A stretch of DNA of 42,948 nucleotides, taken from contig JAURYJ010000043.1 in the NCBI GenBank assembly GCA_030653985.1, positions 1-42,948 on the forward strand. Direction: 5' to 3'. The notes beneath the pieces were generated by a model. That model was not told the origin of the DNA, ran no database searches, and was given only the letters and a program-made list of their open reading frames with translations. The stretch's first letter is position 1. The number at the start of each line of letters is the position of its first letter. Below, one piece after another: positions 16,897-24,592 of this stretch. The translations under genes were made by a program, and so were the position numbers. This DNA comes from Methylobacter sp. GTDB taxonomy: Bacteria; Pseudomonadota; Gammaproteobacteria; Methylococcales; Methylomonadaceae.

Positions 16897-17799
16897 TTAA
16901 TGATGTACAGAATCGGCTATATCTTTGATACAAAGCGTTAAAGCTTGATCCCATGCCGGCATTTTTAAGCCAAAATGCTGTTCCAGGCGGCCTGTTGCCA
17001 AGCGCGAATTGGCTGGGCGCTTGGCCGGCAAAGGGTAAGCTGTAGTCGCTATGGGGTTAATGATGCGGTTTTTTAATGCCTGGTTTTGCTGTCGCTTTGC
17101 CACATCAATAATCATCCGGGCAAAACCATGCCAGGAGGTTTCGCCCGCTGACGTTAAGTTATACAGACCTGAGTTAAAACCGCCTTCGCGCCGTTCAAGC
17201 AGCGATTGCCGTAAGATATGCGCGGTTGTTTCAGCGATCAATCGCGCCCAGGTTGGTGAGCCAATCTGATCGGCAACAATATTCAGCTCTTCGCGTTCTG
17301 CCGCTAAGCGCAGGATACTTTTTAAAAAATTATGGCCTCTTGCCGCGTATACCCAAGAGGTCCGAAGGATCAAATAATCGACTCCACTGGCTTGTATAGC
17401 CTGTTCACCGGCTAATTTGCTTTGTCCGTAACTATTAACCGGATTCGGTACATCGTCTTCGGTATAAGCAGACGTCTTGCTACCATCAAAAACATAATCG
17501 GTTGAATAATGAATCAACAAGGCACCGGTTTTTTTTGCGGCTTTCGCTAAAACACCGGGTGCTTCTGCATTAATCAGAAAGGCCAACGCCTGTTCAGTTT
17601 CCGCTTTATCCACTGCGGTATAGGCTGCCGCATTGACAATGACATCGGCATTATATTTTTGCACGGCGTGGCGCAAACCATCAAGATCGGCAAGATCGGC
17701 TTGGGTACGGTTGACGGCAATGATTTCCCCCAAAGGCAATAACGCCCTGGCTAACTCCCAGCCAACTTGCCCGTCGCAGCCGGTTAACAAAATCTTCAA
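16897..17799 (-). CDS. rfbD: dTDP-4-dehydrorhamnose reductase
   Basis: A 300-residue RmlD enzyme beginning [16 protein letters not shown] with [30 protein letters not shown] and LRTSWVYA, all standard RmlD motifs. It performs the last step to dTDP-L-rhamnose. The apparent start is a TTG at 17799 that overlaps the rfbC stop (TTGA), so translation is probably coupled to rfbC. There is no ATG near the N-terminal nucleotide-binding motif. Confidence 0.94.
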   Translation of the reverse strand: MKILLTGCDGQVGWELARALLPLGEIIAVNRTQADLADLDGLRHAVQKYNADVIVNAAAYTAVDKAETEQALAFLINAEAPGVLAKAAKKTGALLIHYSTDYVFDGSKTSAYTEDDVPNPVNSYGQSKLAGEQAIQASGVDYLILRTSWVYAARGHNFLKSILRLAAEREELNIVADQIGSPTWARLIAETTAHILRQSLLERREGGFNSGLYNLTSAGETSWHGFARMIIDVAKRQQNQALKNRIINPIATTAYPLPAKRPANSRLATGRLEQHFGLKMPAWDQALTLCIKDIADSVHH

Positions 17800-18341
17800 G
17801 CGAACACCTCGGCATATTGAAAAGACAGACCTTGTTCATCCTTAGCAGAAAGAAGAGGGGCATAGTTTTCCGGCCAATCAATGCCAATATCGGGATCATC
17901 CCAGCGGATACAACGCTCGTGTTCAGGCGCATAGTACTCGGTGGTTTTGTATAAAAAATCGGCCTGCTCGGACAGCACTAAAAAGCCATGCGCAAAGCCC
18001 GGCGGCACCCAGAACTGCCGATGATTTTCTCCGCTTAACTCCACGCCAACCCAATGACCCAATGTGGCCGACGATTTTCGCAAATCGACCGCCACATCAA
18101 AAACACACCCTGCGGTGACACGAACCAGTTTTCCTTGCGGTTGTTTTATCTGATAATGCAAGCCTCTTAATACATTTTTACCGGATCGCGAATGATTATC
18201 CTGTACGAAGGTCGCAGCGACGCCGGTTAAATCATGAAAAGTTTGTTGATTGTAACTTTCTAGAAAAAAACCGCGTTGATCGCCAAATACTTTAGGCTCA
18301 AGAATGAGTAAATCTGGAATTGCTGTTTGGATGACTTTCAT
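17796..18341 (-). CDS. rfbC: dTDP-4-dehydrorhamnose 3,5-epimerase
   Basis: A 181-residue RmlC cupin enzyme. It has the family core FGDQRGFFLESYNQQTF, FVQDNHSRSGKNVLRGLHYQ (catalytic His), GCVFDVAVDLRKSS and FWVPPGFAHGFLVLSEQADFLYKT. It epimerises the 4-keto sugar at C3 and C5. It is the first gene of the rfbCDBA operon, so its promoter should lie in 18342-18624. Confidence 0.95.
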   Translation of the reverse strand: MKVIQTAIPDLLILEPKVFGDQRGFFLESYNQQTFHDLTGVAATFVQDNHSRSGKNVLRGLHYQIKQPQGKLVRVTAGCVFDVAVDLRKSSATLGHWVGVELSGENHRQFWVPPGFAHGFLVLSEQADFLYKTTEYYAPEHERCIRWDDPDIGIDWPENYAPLLSAKDEQGLSFQYAEVFA

Positions 18342-18513
18342 ATTGAAAACATAGTTAAGTGAAAAAAATGCCTTGCCTTATGCACTCAATTGCCAAAATA
18401 ATCTTTATCAGATGCACCGGCGTATCGGCTTACCGCCAATGCTAACGCTAGCCATAAGGTTATAGTCAAGGAAGGGGCGGCATGCCTTATGCTGAGTATT
18501 GCCATTGATGAAC

Positions 18514-18533
18514 TATGGATACCCGTATCCATA
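18514..18533. promoter_or_regulatory. Perfect operator-like palindrome upstream of rfbC
   Basis: TATGGATAC-CC-GTATCCATA is a perfect 9-bp inverted repeat with a 2-bp centre, about 175 nt upstream of the rfbC start in the 283-bp gap to the EVE gene. Such symmetry suits a dimeric repressor site, but no regulator gene is adjacent. The remainder of this gap shows no gene. Confidence 0.3.
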
Positions 18534-18595
18534 CCGGCAAGGCAACTATGGCTGAAGTTTCTTGCTAATCAGGTCATAAATTCAACGTTTTCTGC

Positions 18596-18628
18596 GTAAG
18601 ACGGGAGTAAAAACACTACCCGTCTTAC
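18596..18628 (-). terminator. Hairpin overlapping the EVE gene stop codon
   Basis: GTAAGACGGG (18596-18605) and CCCGTCTTAC (18619-18628) form a perfect 10-bp stem that includes the stop codon of the EVE-domain gene. The 3' flank is not T-rich, so it could be a Rho-assisted end or an mRNA-stabilising structure rather than an intrinsic terminator. Confidence 0.4.
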
Positions 18629-19083
18629 TCCAGCGAAAGGATAAACTCCCACTGGTCTTTGCTGACCGGCATGATGGATAATCGATTACCCCGCCTTACC
18701 AGCGCCAAATCTGCCAGTTGTTCGTGGCATTTCAATTCTTTAAGGGTGATGGTGCGCGACAGGGTTCTGAGGTATTTAACGTCAACCATCATCCAGCGAG
18801 GATGTTCATGGTCGCTTTTGGGATCGAAATGCGGATCATCCGGATCGAAAGCCAAAAAATCGGGGTAGCCTTCTTTAACAATTTCCATGATACCGACGAT
18901 GCCCGGTACATCACAATTGGAATGATAAAAGAAAACCGGGTCGCCCAGCTTCATATCGTCCCGCATCATGTTTCTGGCCTGATAATTACGCACGCCATCC
19001 CAATGTTCGGTCTGCCGGGGCTTGTTGTACAGATCGTTAATTCCGAACGTATCCGGTTCGGATTTCATTAGCCAGTAGTTCAT
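18625..19083 (-). CDS. EVE-domain protein
   Basis: A 152-residue protein starting at MNYWLMKSEPDTFGINDL, the conserved EVE/thymocyte nuclear protein N-terminus. It goes on with HWDGVRNYQARNMMRDDM, GDPVFFYHSNCDVPGIVGI and WMMVDVKYLR, covering the full single-domain family. EVE domains share the PUA/YTH-like fold and are thought to bind modified nucleobases. It lies directly downstream of the 6S RNA gene, where E. coli has ygfA. A start 18 nt further upstream is possible. The cellular role is unknown. Confidence 0.92.
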   Translation of the reverse strand: MNYWLMKSEPDTFGINDLYNKPRQTEHWDGVRNYQARNMMRDDMKLGDPVFFYHSNCDVPGIVGIMEIVKEGYPDFLAFDPDDPHFDPKSDHEHPRWMMVDVKYLRTLSRTITLKELKCHEQLADLALVRRGNRLSIMPVSKDQWEFILSLE

Positions 19084-19117
19084 GGGGATTTTGTTTTGCA
19101 TAAGTCGCTATTATTCG

Positions 19118-19303
19118 GGTGCATCTCCCGCCTGCGCCGTAATGTGCCATCGTCCTTGAACCGAAGGTTCAAGTGGGGACGTAGCGAGTAAATCAGGCTT
19201 CCCGTATAAAACGGGCATGCACACCAATACCGGTATCCGCCCCCGGGGTAAAAACAGGTTCAGGAACACCCAGCACACCCTCGAACGCTGCAGGAGATAC
19301 AAG
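19118..19303 (-). ncRNA. ssrS: 6S RNA
   Basis: Downstream of zapA on the same strand, where gammaproteobacteria carry ssrS, the minus strand holds a ~185-nt sequence very like E. coli 6S RNA. The terminal hairpin CTTGAACCTTCGGTTCAAGG (19154-19173) parallels CTTGAACCAAGGGTTCAAGG. GCATGC...GAAGCCT around a small hairpin (19197-19220) matches the E. coli arrangement. The 5' TATCTCCTGC and 3' GCGGGAGATGC form the closing stem. 6S RNA mimics an open promoter and binds sigma70 RNA polymerase in stationary phase. Exact ends are estimated from the closing stem. Confidence 0.9.
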
Positions 19304-19320
19304 GCAATAGTTTAGCGTGT

Positions 19321-19620
19321 TTACTGCTTTTCTAAAACGTTTTCTATTTTGTGCGTCATTTTTGCCAGACATTCGCTCAAACTTTGGTTGAGCGCGGCAT
19401 TTTGACTTTTCATCAGTTGTAACTCATGAGCCAGATTAAGCGCGGCCATCACTGCAATTCTATCAGCGCCCGCCACTTTGCCGGAATCTCTCATTTGACG
19501 CATTTGCCTATCAAGCTGTTGTGCCGACTGGATCAGATCGTTTTGCCCATCAACTGCACAAGCGATTTTGTATTCTTTGCCCATAATGCTCAGGGACACA
19601 GGCTGTGGTTTGTCGTTCAT
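19321..19620 (-). CDS. zapA: Cell division protein ZapA
   Basis: A 99-residue protein with the ZapA core VSLSIMGKEYKIACAVDGQNDLIQSAQQLDRQMRQMRDSG followed by IAVMAALNLAHELQLMK and a C-terminal coiled coil. It crosslinks FtsZ protofilaments in the cytoplasm. 6S RNA lies 18 nt downstream, as in E. coli. A TGGAG ribosome site lies just before the ATG, next to the left end of an IS element that now separates zapA from zapB. Confidence 0.92.
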   Translation of the reverse strand: MNDKPQPVSLSIMGKEYKIACAVDGQNDLIQSAQQLDRQMRQMRDSGKVAGADRIAVMAALNLAHELQLMKSQNAALNQSLSECLAKMTHKIENVLEKQ

Positions 19621-19631
19621 CGGGAAAGCTC

Positions 19632-20922
19632 CAGGATACCCCGTCCTTTAGGTCGGTGAGGAATGGTGTGATCTTGATCTTTGTTGTACATTATTCCACT
19701 CATACATTTACTTACACATGATTCAATATATCATGTGAATTATGATTAAGAAAGCATATCGATACAGGTTTTACCCCGACGCAGAACAAGCTGAATTGCT
19801 TGCTAAGACGTTTGGCTGCGTTCGATTTGTCTATAACGAAATTCTCCGATACCGAACCGATGCTTACTATGCGGCTAAAGAGAATGTTTCGTATCTGGGT
19901 GCTAATGCCAGACTGACGGCGATTAAAAAACAACCTGAGCTGTCCTGGCTTAACGAAGTTTCCAGTGTTCCTTTGCAGCAATGCTTGAGAAATCAACAAG
20001 CGGCTTTCAGCAATTTTTTTGCCGGTAGAGCAAAATACCCAACCTTTAAAAAGAAGAATAGCCAGCAATCCGCTGAGTTCACTTACCGCGCATTTACCTA
20101 CAAAGACGGCAAACTGTGTATCGCCAAATCCAAAACCCCGCTGGCTATTCGCTGGAGTCAACCGCTCCCCAGCGATCCCAGTACGATTACCATTACCAAA
20201 GACTTCGCAGGGCGTTATTTCGTCAGTTGCCTGTGTGAGTTTGAACCAACATTGCTTCCAGTAACCGATAAGGCTATTGGCGTTGATGTCGGCATAACTG
20301 ACATTATGATTACTTCGGATGGTGAAAAGTCCGGCAATCCCCGTCACACTAGAAAGTACGCGGCTCAACTCGCTAAAGCCCAGCGCAAACTCGCCAAGAA
20401 AAAACTTGGCAGCAGTAACCGGCGTAAAGCTAAAGTTAAAGTCGCCCGTGTTCACGCTAAAATTACCGATTGCCGGAAGGACTTCTTGCACAAGCAGTCC
20501 CGCAGATTAGTTAACGAGAACCAAGTTATCTGCGTCGAAACCCTTCGCATTAAAAATATGATTAAAAATCCGAAATTAGCCAAGCATATTGCTGATGCTT
20601 CCTGGGGCGAACTGACCCGGCAAATAGAGTACAAGTCCAACTGGGGCGGCCGTACTTTTGTTGCCATTGACCAGTGGTTTCCCTCAAGCAAACGCTGTTC
20701 TTGCTGTGGGTACATATCGGATAAAATGCCGCTGGATGTGCGCTCCTGGACGTGTCCCGAGTGTTCAACAACCCTCGATAGGGATTGTAACGCGGCAGAA
20801 AATATCAAAGTCGCAGGGCTTGAGATTAGAGTCTTTGGAGAGAATGTAAGTGGCATTGGGTTTGTCCCTGTGTCCTGTTCTCGTTGAATTAGTAATCCCC
20901 TTCCTTTAGGTAGGGGAGTAGT
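19632..20922 (+). mobile_element. tnpB-only IS200/IS605-family element
   Basis: The element holds one gene (tnpB) with hairpin ends. The left end is ACCCCGTCCTTTAGGTCGG at about 19638. The right end is CCCCTTCC-TTTA-GGTAGGGG (20897-20916). There is no tnpA, so this is the IS1341 type, moved in trans if at all. Boundaries are approximate. It is inserted in the gap between the zapB stop and the zapA ribosome site, opposite to their transcription, and leaves both genes intact. The 3' end of tnpB plus right end would be the place of its guide (omega) RNA. Confidence 0.8.
19742..20887 (+). CDS. tnpB: RNA-guided endonuclease TnpB
   Basis: A 381-residue TnpB. The N-terminal region is KKAYRYRFYPDAEQAELLAKTFGCVRFVYNEIL. 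The RuvC catalytic acidic residues appear intact: Asp in AIGVDVGITDIM (RuvC I), Glu in VICVETLRIKNM (RuvC II) and Asp in LDRDCNAAENI (RuvC III). The zinc finger is CSCCGY...CPEC. TnpB is an omega-RNA-guided DNA nuclease and the ancestor of Cas12, which favours retention of its transposon. Length and motifs suggest it is active. Whether host functions have been acquired cannot be judged. Confidence 0.93.
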   Translation: MIKKAYRYRFYPDAEQAELLAKTFGCVRFVYNEILRYRTDAYYAAKENVSYLGANARLTAIKKQPELSWLNEVSSVPLQQCLRNQQAAFSNFFAGRAKYPTFKKKNSQQSAEFTYRAFTYKDGKLCIAKSKTPLAIRWSQPLPSDPSTITITKDFAGRYFVSCLCEFEPTLLPVTDKAIGVDVGITDIMITSDGEKSGNPRHTRKYAAQLAKAQRKLAKKKLGSSNRRKAKVKVARVHAKITDCRKDFLHKQSRRLVNENQVICVETLRIKNMIKNPKLAKHIADASWGELTRQIEYKSNWGGRTFVAIDQWFPSSKRCSCCGYISDKMPLDVRSWTCPECSTTLDRDCNAAENIKVAGLEIRVFGENVSGIGFVPVSCSR

Positions 20923-21143
20923 CAAGAACCATTCTCCATTGCTTTCAGACGAGAAATCATCGCTTCAACTCGGGTTCTGGCCAGGGTGGTTTTTTCCAGC
21001 AGCTTGGCTTTTTCCCGAACCAAGGAATCCTGCTTGGTTTTCAGCGAACTATTTTCATTTTTTACGTGACCGTATTGCTCGATAAGCTGATCCAGCTTGT
21101 TTTCGAGGTCTTTTAACTCTAAAAATTGATTTGATTGTATCAT
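20922..21143 (-). CDS. zapB: ZapB-like cell division protein (TIGR02449 type)
   Basis: A 73-residue, fully coiled-coil protein starting at MIQSNQFLELKDLENKLDQL. Small coiled-coil proteins of this type are encoded just upstream of zapA in many gammaproteobacteria and are thought to act at the division ring with ZapA. An upstream in-frame ATG (21182) adds 13 residues unlike the family and is rejected. The stop codon abuts the right end of the tnpB element, so the last residues could have been altered by the insertion, but the length is normal. Confidence 0.8.
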   Translation of the reverse strand: MIQSNQFLELKDLENKLDQLIEQYGHVKNENSSLKTKQDSLVREKAKLLEKTTLARTRVEAMISRLKAMENGS

Positions 21144-21296
21144 GGGGGTAACTAGGTGATTGCAAGCAAGTAAATACGTCATATTTTACGCCTTTACCGG
21201 GCGATTTAAGATGAACAAATGTGATTCAAATTAACGATTAATGATAGCATAAGCAATATTTTTAGTCCGCGATAGTGAAATTATTATGTGGAATTT

Positions 21297-21809
21297 ATGA
21301 CTTACCAAGCAATCAATACCATAGTTACACGAAGCGATGCCGAACTTTCTGCTGCAGAAACTCACGGTATGGCGACAGGCATGTTATGCGCCAATCAGCA
21401 GGCTCAGAGCGCCGAATGGTTAAGCGAACTGTTTCGGCATGCAATACCGGCAGCCGATGAAGACCGCTCAACATTGGTGCATTTATTCGAGGAAACGCGA
21501 AGCTTATTGGCAAACGATGAATTCGAATTCGACTTGTTGTTGCCTGATGATGAGAACTTGCTGGGCGATCAGGTTGAAGCATTAACGTGCTGGTGCCGTG
21601 GCTTTTTATTGGGTGTGGGCTTTACCCATACCGCCTCTGACTTGTCCAAGGAAGCGACCGAAATACTAAAAGATATTGCCGAATTCACCAAACTGGACAT
21701 CGAGGCTGAAGGCGAAGAAGATGAGAGCGATTTTATGGAAATCACCGAATATATGAGATCGGCGGTTTTATTACTGTGTAGCGAATTGAATAAAGAAGGC
21801 GAAAGGTAA
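21297..21809 (+). CDS. ygfB: UPF0149 family protein (YgfB)
   Basis: A 170-residue YgfB/YecA-type protein with AETHGMATGMLCANQQ near the N-terminus, LFEETRSLLANDEFEFDLLLPDD, ALTCWCRGFLLGVGF and an acidic C-terminal stretch. It precedes pepP-ubiH-ubiI as in E. coli. Start taken as the ATG at 21297; an upstream GTG at 21288 is in frame. In other bacteria YgfB-like proteins have been linked to gene regulation; its role here is unknown. Divergent from zapB across a 150-nt gap that should hold both promoters. Confidence 0.88.
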   Translation: MTYQAINTIVTRSDAELSAAETHGMATGMLCANQQAQSAEWLSELFRHAIPAADEDRSTLVHLFEETRSLLANDEFEFDLLLPDDENLLGDQVEALTCWCRGFLLGVGFTHTASDLSKEATEILKDIAEFTKLDIEAEGEEDESDFMEITEYMRSAVLLLCSELNKEGER

Positions 21810-21855
21810 AGGGCAAAAGACGAAAAAAAACCACTTGAATCTTTTGCCTTTTACC
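21805..21855 (+). terminator. Hairpin after ygfB
   Basis: GGTAAAGGGCAAAAGA (21805-21820) pairs with TCTTTTGCCTTTTACC (21840-21855), one G-T pair in 16, starting at the ygfB stop codon. The 3' flank CTTAATCCTTAGCCTTTTTCC is moderately T-rich. It probably ends or attenuates ygfB transcription. A similar AAGGCAAAAGGCGAAA string occurs near 41597-41613. Confidence 0.5.
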
Positions 21856-21888
21856 CTTAATCCTTAGCCTTTTTCCTGATTAAAATAT

Positions 21889-21926
21889 GTTTCAATCCAC
21901 ACTCGACCTCATCCGTCGAGTGACAA
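21889..21926 (+). repeat. Solitary CRISPR-repeat-like sequence
   Basis: GTTTCAATCCAC is followed by the inverted pair ACTCGAC/GTCGAGT and GAC, the architecture of repeats found in type I-C and several type III arrays. Only one unit is present and no cas gene or spacer series is visible. The following CGACGGATAGAGGTCG (21931-21946) is nearly the inverse of CGACCTCATCCGTCG within the unit, so the whole may simply be a large hairpin. Confidence 0.3.
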
Positions 21927-22020
21927 CCGCCGACGGATAGAGGTCGGTAGATTGTTCCTCCCCGTGAACGAGGAAATTCCCAAAAAGGATAACGATGCCA
22001 GTGCATCGTTGTCAAACTCA

Positions 22021-22048
22021 AATAATCCCCCTGAAGGGGGAGGTTTCA
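22021..22048 (+). repeat. IS605-type end-like hairpin before pepP
   Basis: AATCCCCCTGAAGGGGGAGG forms a CCCCCTGAAGGGGG hairpin resembling the right ends of IS200/IS605-family elements, such as the one at 20897-20916. Together with the structured sequence from 21889 it may mark a decayed element in the 257-bp ygfB-pepP gap. A hairpin AACGATGC-CAGT-GCATCGTT lies at about 21991-22010. Confidence 0.4.
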
Positions 22049-22066
22049 GACCAACGAAGAAATTTG

Positions 22067-23377
22067 ATGAAACAAAGTGAATTTAAAAAACGCCGCAAGC
22101 AATTAATGCAACAAATCGGTATCGGTAATATTGCGATTATAGGCAGCGCTGCCACCCGAACGCGTAACCGGGATGTGGATTATCCGTTCCGGCAGGATAG
22201 CGATTTTTATTATTTGACCGGCTTTAATGAACCGGATTCCCTGGCCGTTTTTATCCCTGGGCGCAAACAAGGCGAATACATTTTATTTTGTCGCGAATTC
22301 GATGAAAAAAAGGCCTTATGGGAGGGCGCGCACGCAGGTCTTGACGGCGCTACCACGCATTATAAGGCTGATGATTCTTTCCCGATTGATGACCTGGACG
22401 ACATTTTGCCGGGCATGCTGGAAGACAAGGCCAAGGTTTATTATCCTATGGGCCGTGATTCCGATCTCGATCACCGCGTATTGGCCTGGATAAATCATAT
22501 CCGCAGCCAGTCCAGAAGCGGCGTCAATGCGCCGGGCGAACTGGTTTCGCTGGAGCATATTCTGCATGAAATGCGCCTGTTCAAGAGTCCCGAAGAACTC
22601 AAACTGATGCGTCGCGCCGCCGATGTGTCTGCCAACGCCCATGTCAAAGCGATGCAAAAATGCAAGGCTGGGGTGTATGAATATCAGATAGAAGCGGAAA
22701 TGATTTATCATTTTATTCAGGATGGCTTGCGTGCGGTTGCCTATCCTTCGATAGTAGCCGGCGGAAAAAATGCCTGCGTACTGCATTACACTGAAAATGC
22801 CGATAAACTAAAAAACGGCGATTTACTGCTGATTGATGCCGGAGCAGAATGCGACCATTACGCCGCCGATATTACCCGCACTTTTCCGGTTTCCGGGCGT
22901 TTTAGTGAACCGCAAAAACTGCTGTATCAACTGGTTTTAGATGCCCAGACCGCAGCCATCGCACAGATCAAACCTGGACTGCCGTGGAATTTGGCGCATG
23001 ATGCGTCGGTTGAGGTACTCACCAAAGGCCTGGTAGCGCTGGGACTGCTCAAAGGCAAAGTAACAAAACTGATCAAGGATGAAAAATACAAGCAATTTTA
23101 CATGCACCGGATCGGCCACTGGTTAGGCATGGATGTGCATGATGTCGGCGACTATAAAGTCGATAAGGAATGGCGCTTACTCGAACCCGGTATGGTGCTG
23201 ACCATAGAGCCGGGCTTGTATATCCCGGTAGATTGTCTGACCGTTGATAAGCAATGGCGAGGCATAGGCATACGCATTGAAGATGATGTGCTGGTAACCG
23301 ACCAGGGCTATGAGATTCTGTCCGCCGGCGTCCCTAAAACGATTGAAGACATTGAAAGTTTAATGCAGGCAAGCTGA
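22067..23377 (+). CDS. pepP: Xaa-Pro aminopeptidase
   Basis: A 436-residue aminopeptidase P starting at MKQSEFKKRRKQLMQQIG. The N-terminal creatinase-like domain (~1-175) has SDFYYLTGFNEPDSLAV. The pita-bread metal site is visible as LLIDAGAECDHYAADITRTFP (two Asp), HRIGHWLGMDVHDVG (His), LTIEPGLYIP (Glu) and GIRIEDDVLVT (Glu). It removes N-terminal residues preceding proline in the cytoplasm. Length matches E. coli PepP. The longer in-frame start at 21995 is rejected because it crosses the IS-end-like hairpin. Its stop overlaps the ubiH start by 1 nt (TGATG). Confidence 0.95.
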   Translation: MKQSEFKKRRKQLMQQIGIGNIAIIGSAATRTRNRDVDYPFRQDSDFYYLTGFNEPDSLAVFIPGRKQGEYILFCREFDEKKALWEGAHAGLDGATTHYKADDSFPIDDLDDILPGMLEDKAKVYYPMGRDSDLDHRVLAWINHIRSQSRSGVNAPGELVSLEHILHEMRLFKSPEELKLMRRAADVSANAHVKAMQKCKAGVYEYQIEAEMIYHFIQDGLRAVAYPSIVAGGKNACVLHYTENADKLKNGDLLLIDAGAECDHYAADITRTFPVSGRFSEPQKLLYQLVLDAQTAAIAQIKPGLPWNLAHDASVEVLTKGLVALGLLKGKVTKLIKDEKYKQFYMHRIGHWLGMDVHDVGDYKVDKEWRLLEPGMVLTIEPGLYIPVDCLTVDKQWRGIGIRIEDDVLVTDQGYEILSAGVPKTIEDIESLMQAS

Positions 23378-24588
23378 TGCAACATGATTATGACCTAATG
23401 ATTATCGGCGGCGGCCTGGCCGGTAACTGTCTGGCGCTGGCGTTAAAAGACACCGGACTGAAAATGGCGATAGTTGAAGCCAGCACCGCTGAACAGTTGC
23501 ATGACGCTGCTGCCGGCGACCGGGCTTTGGCTTTGGCCGCCGGTACCGTAAAAATGCTGGAGGCGCTGGGTATCTGGCAGAATATTAGTCAGGCCGCTAC
23601 CGCTATTAAAAACATCCACATTTCCGACCAAGGTCATTTCGGCAAAGTCCGGCTTTCGGCGCAACAAGAAAACGTGGCGGCGCTAGGCTATGTGATTAGC
23701 GCGCGGGATATCGAGACCCATGTCGCCAAACTGGTTAATGCGGCCAATATAGAACTGATTTGCCCTGCCCGTCTGGTCGGTTTAATGGCCGGCAATAGTG
23801 CCGTCAATGTCAGCTTAAAACGGGGCGATGTTTCATTAAACTTATCCGCTCGGTTGCTGGTCGGTGCCGACGGCGGCAACTCTTCAGTGCGCAAGTTGCT
23901 GGAAATAGCCCAACAGATAACCGAATACGGACAGACCGCATTAGTCACGACAGTCCAATCATCCCTGCCCCATAACAATACCGCATTCGAGCGTTTTACC
24001 GCTTCCGGGCCGCTGGCCTTGTTGCCCGTTAAGACCGATCATTGCGCGGTGGTCTGGACGCGTAGCAGTGAAGATGCCGATGCACTGATGTCCGGCAGTG
24101 AGAGCGATTTTTTAGCCGAGCTTCAGCAGTGTTTCGGTTATAAACTGGGCAAATTTAGCTTGGCCGCTCCTCCAAGAGCATTCCCCTTGTCGCTGATACG
24201 GGCCGAAAAAATGTTAGCCAATCGAACCGTGATTATCGGCAATGCCGTGCATCAGCTGCATCCGGTTGCAGGACAGGGATTTAACCTCGGCCTGCGCGAT
24301 GTGGTGCAACTGGCCGAAATGGTCATCAACCAACATCAAAAAAATCAAGATATTGGCGACGCCCAGTTCTTAACAGCCTATGCACAATCCAGACAGAAAG
24401 ATCACGCCCGAACCATCGGCTTTACCGATACGCTAGTGCGGATTTTTTCCAATGACTGGCTGGCATTGGCAGTCGTTCGCAATGTCGGCTTAGCGATACT
24501 GGATCATATTCCTACCGCAAAAACCTTACTGACCCGTCACGCGATGGGACTGGCCGGACGCTTGCCCCGACTAGGCAGCAGGAGCTAG
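23377..24588 (+). CDS. ubiH: 2-octaprenyl-6-methoxyphenol hydroxylase (UbiH)
   Basis: A 403-residue flavin monooxygenase of the UbiH/COQ6 family. It has the N-terminal FAD motif LMIIGGGLAGNCLALAL, the LLVGADGGNSSVRKLL (DG) motif, and VIIGNAVHQLHPVAGQGFNLGLRD, the family signature in which UbiH often differs from its paralogues. It hydroxylates a ring carbon in aerobic ubiquinone synthesis. It lies between pepP and ubiI as in E. coli, 4 nt before ubiI. The exact ring position served by each paralogue is inferred from gene order. Confidence 0.9.
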   Translation: MQHDYDLMIIGGGLAGNCLALALKDTGLKMAIVEASTAEQLHDAAAGDRALALAAGTVKMLEALGIWQNISQAATAIKNIHISDQGHFGKVRLSAQQENVAALGYVISARDIETHVAKLVNAANIELICPARLVGLMAGNSAVNVSLKRGDVSLNLSARLLVGADGGNSSVRKLLEIAQQITEYGQTALVTTVQSSLPHNNTAFERFTASGPLALLPVKTDHCAVVWTRSSEDADALMSGSESDFLAELQQCFGYKLGKFSLAAPPRAFPLSLIRAEKMLANRTVIIGNAVHQLHPVAGQGFNLGLRDVVQLAEMVINQHQKNQDIGDAQFLTAYAQSRQKDHARTIGFTDTLVRIFSNDWLALAVVRNVGLAILDHIPTAKTLLTRHAMGLAGRLPRLGSRS

Positions 24589-24592
24589 GGCA

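Noticed and set aside
19111..19302. A 63-codon minus-strand frame after zapA
   Set aside because: It coincides with the 6S RNA gene, whose structure and synteny explain the sequence better than a protein.
19712..20491. A 259-codon open frame on the minus strand
   Set aside because: It lies wholly antisense to tnpB, whose catalytic motifs are intact. It has no recognisable domain and no ribosome site, so it is a shadow of the coding strand.
21889..22048. A CRISPR array
   Set aside because: Only one repeat-like unit is present, with no regularly spaced second unit and no cas genes in the window. It is kept only as a solitary repeat-like sequence.
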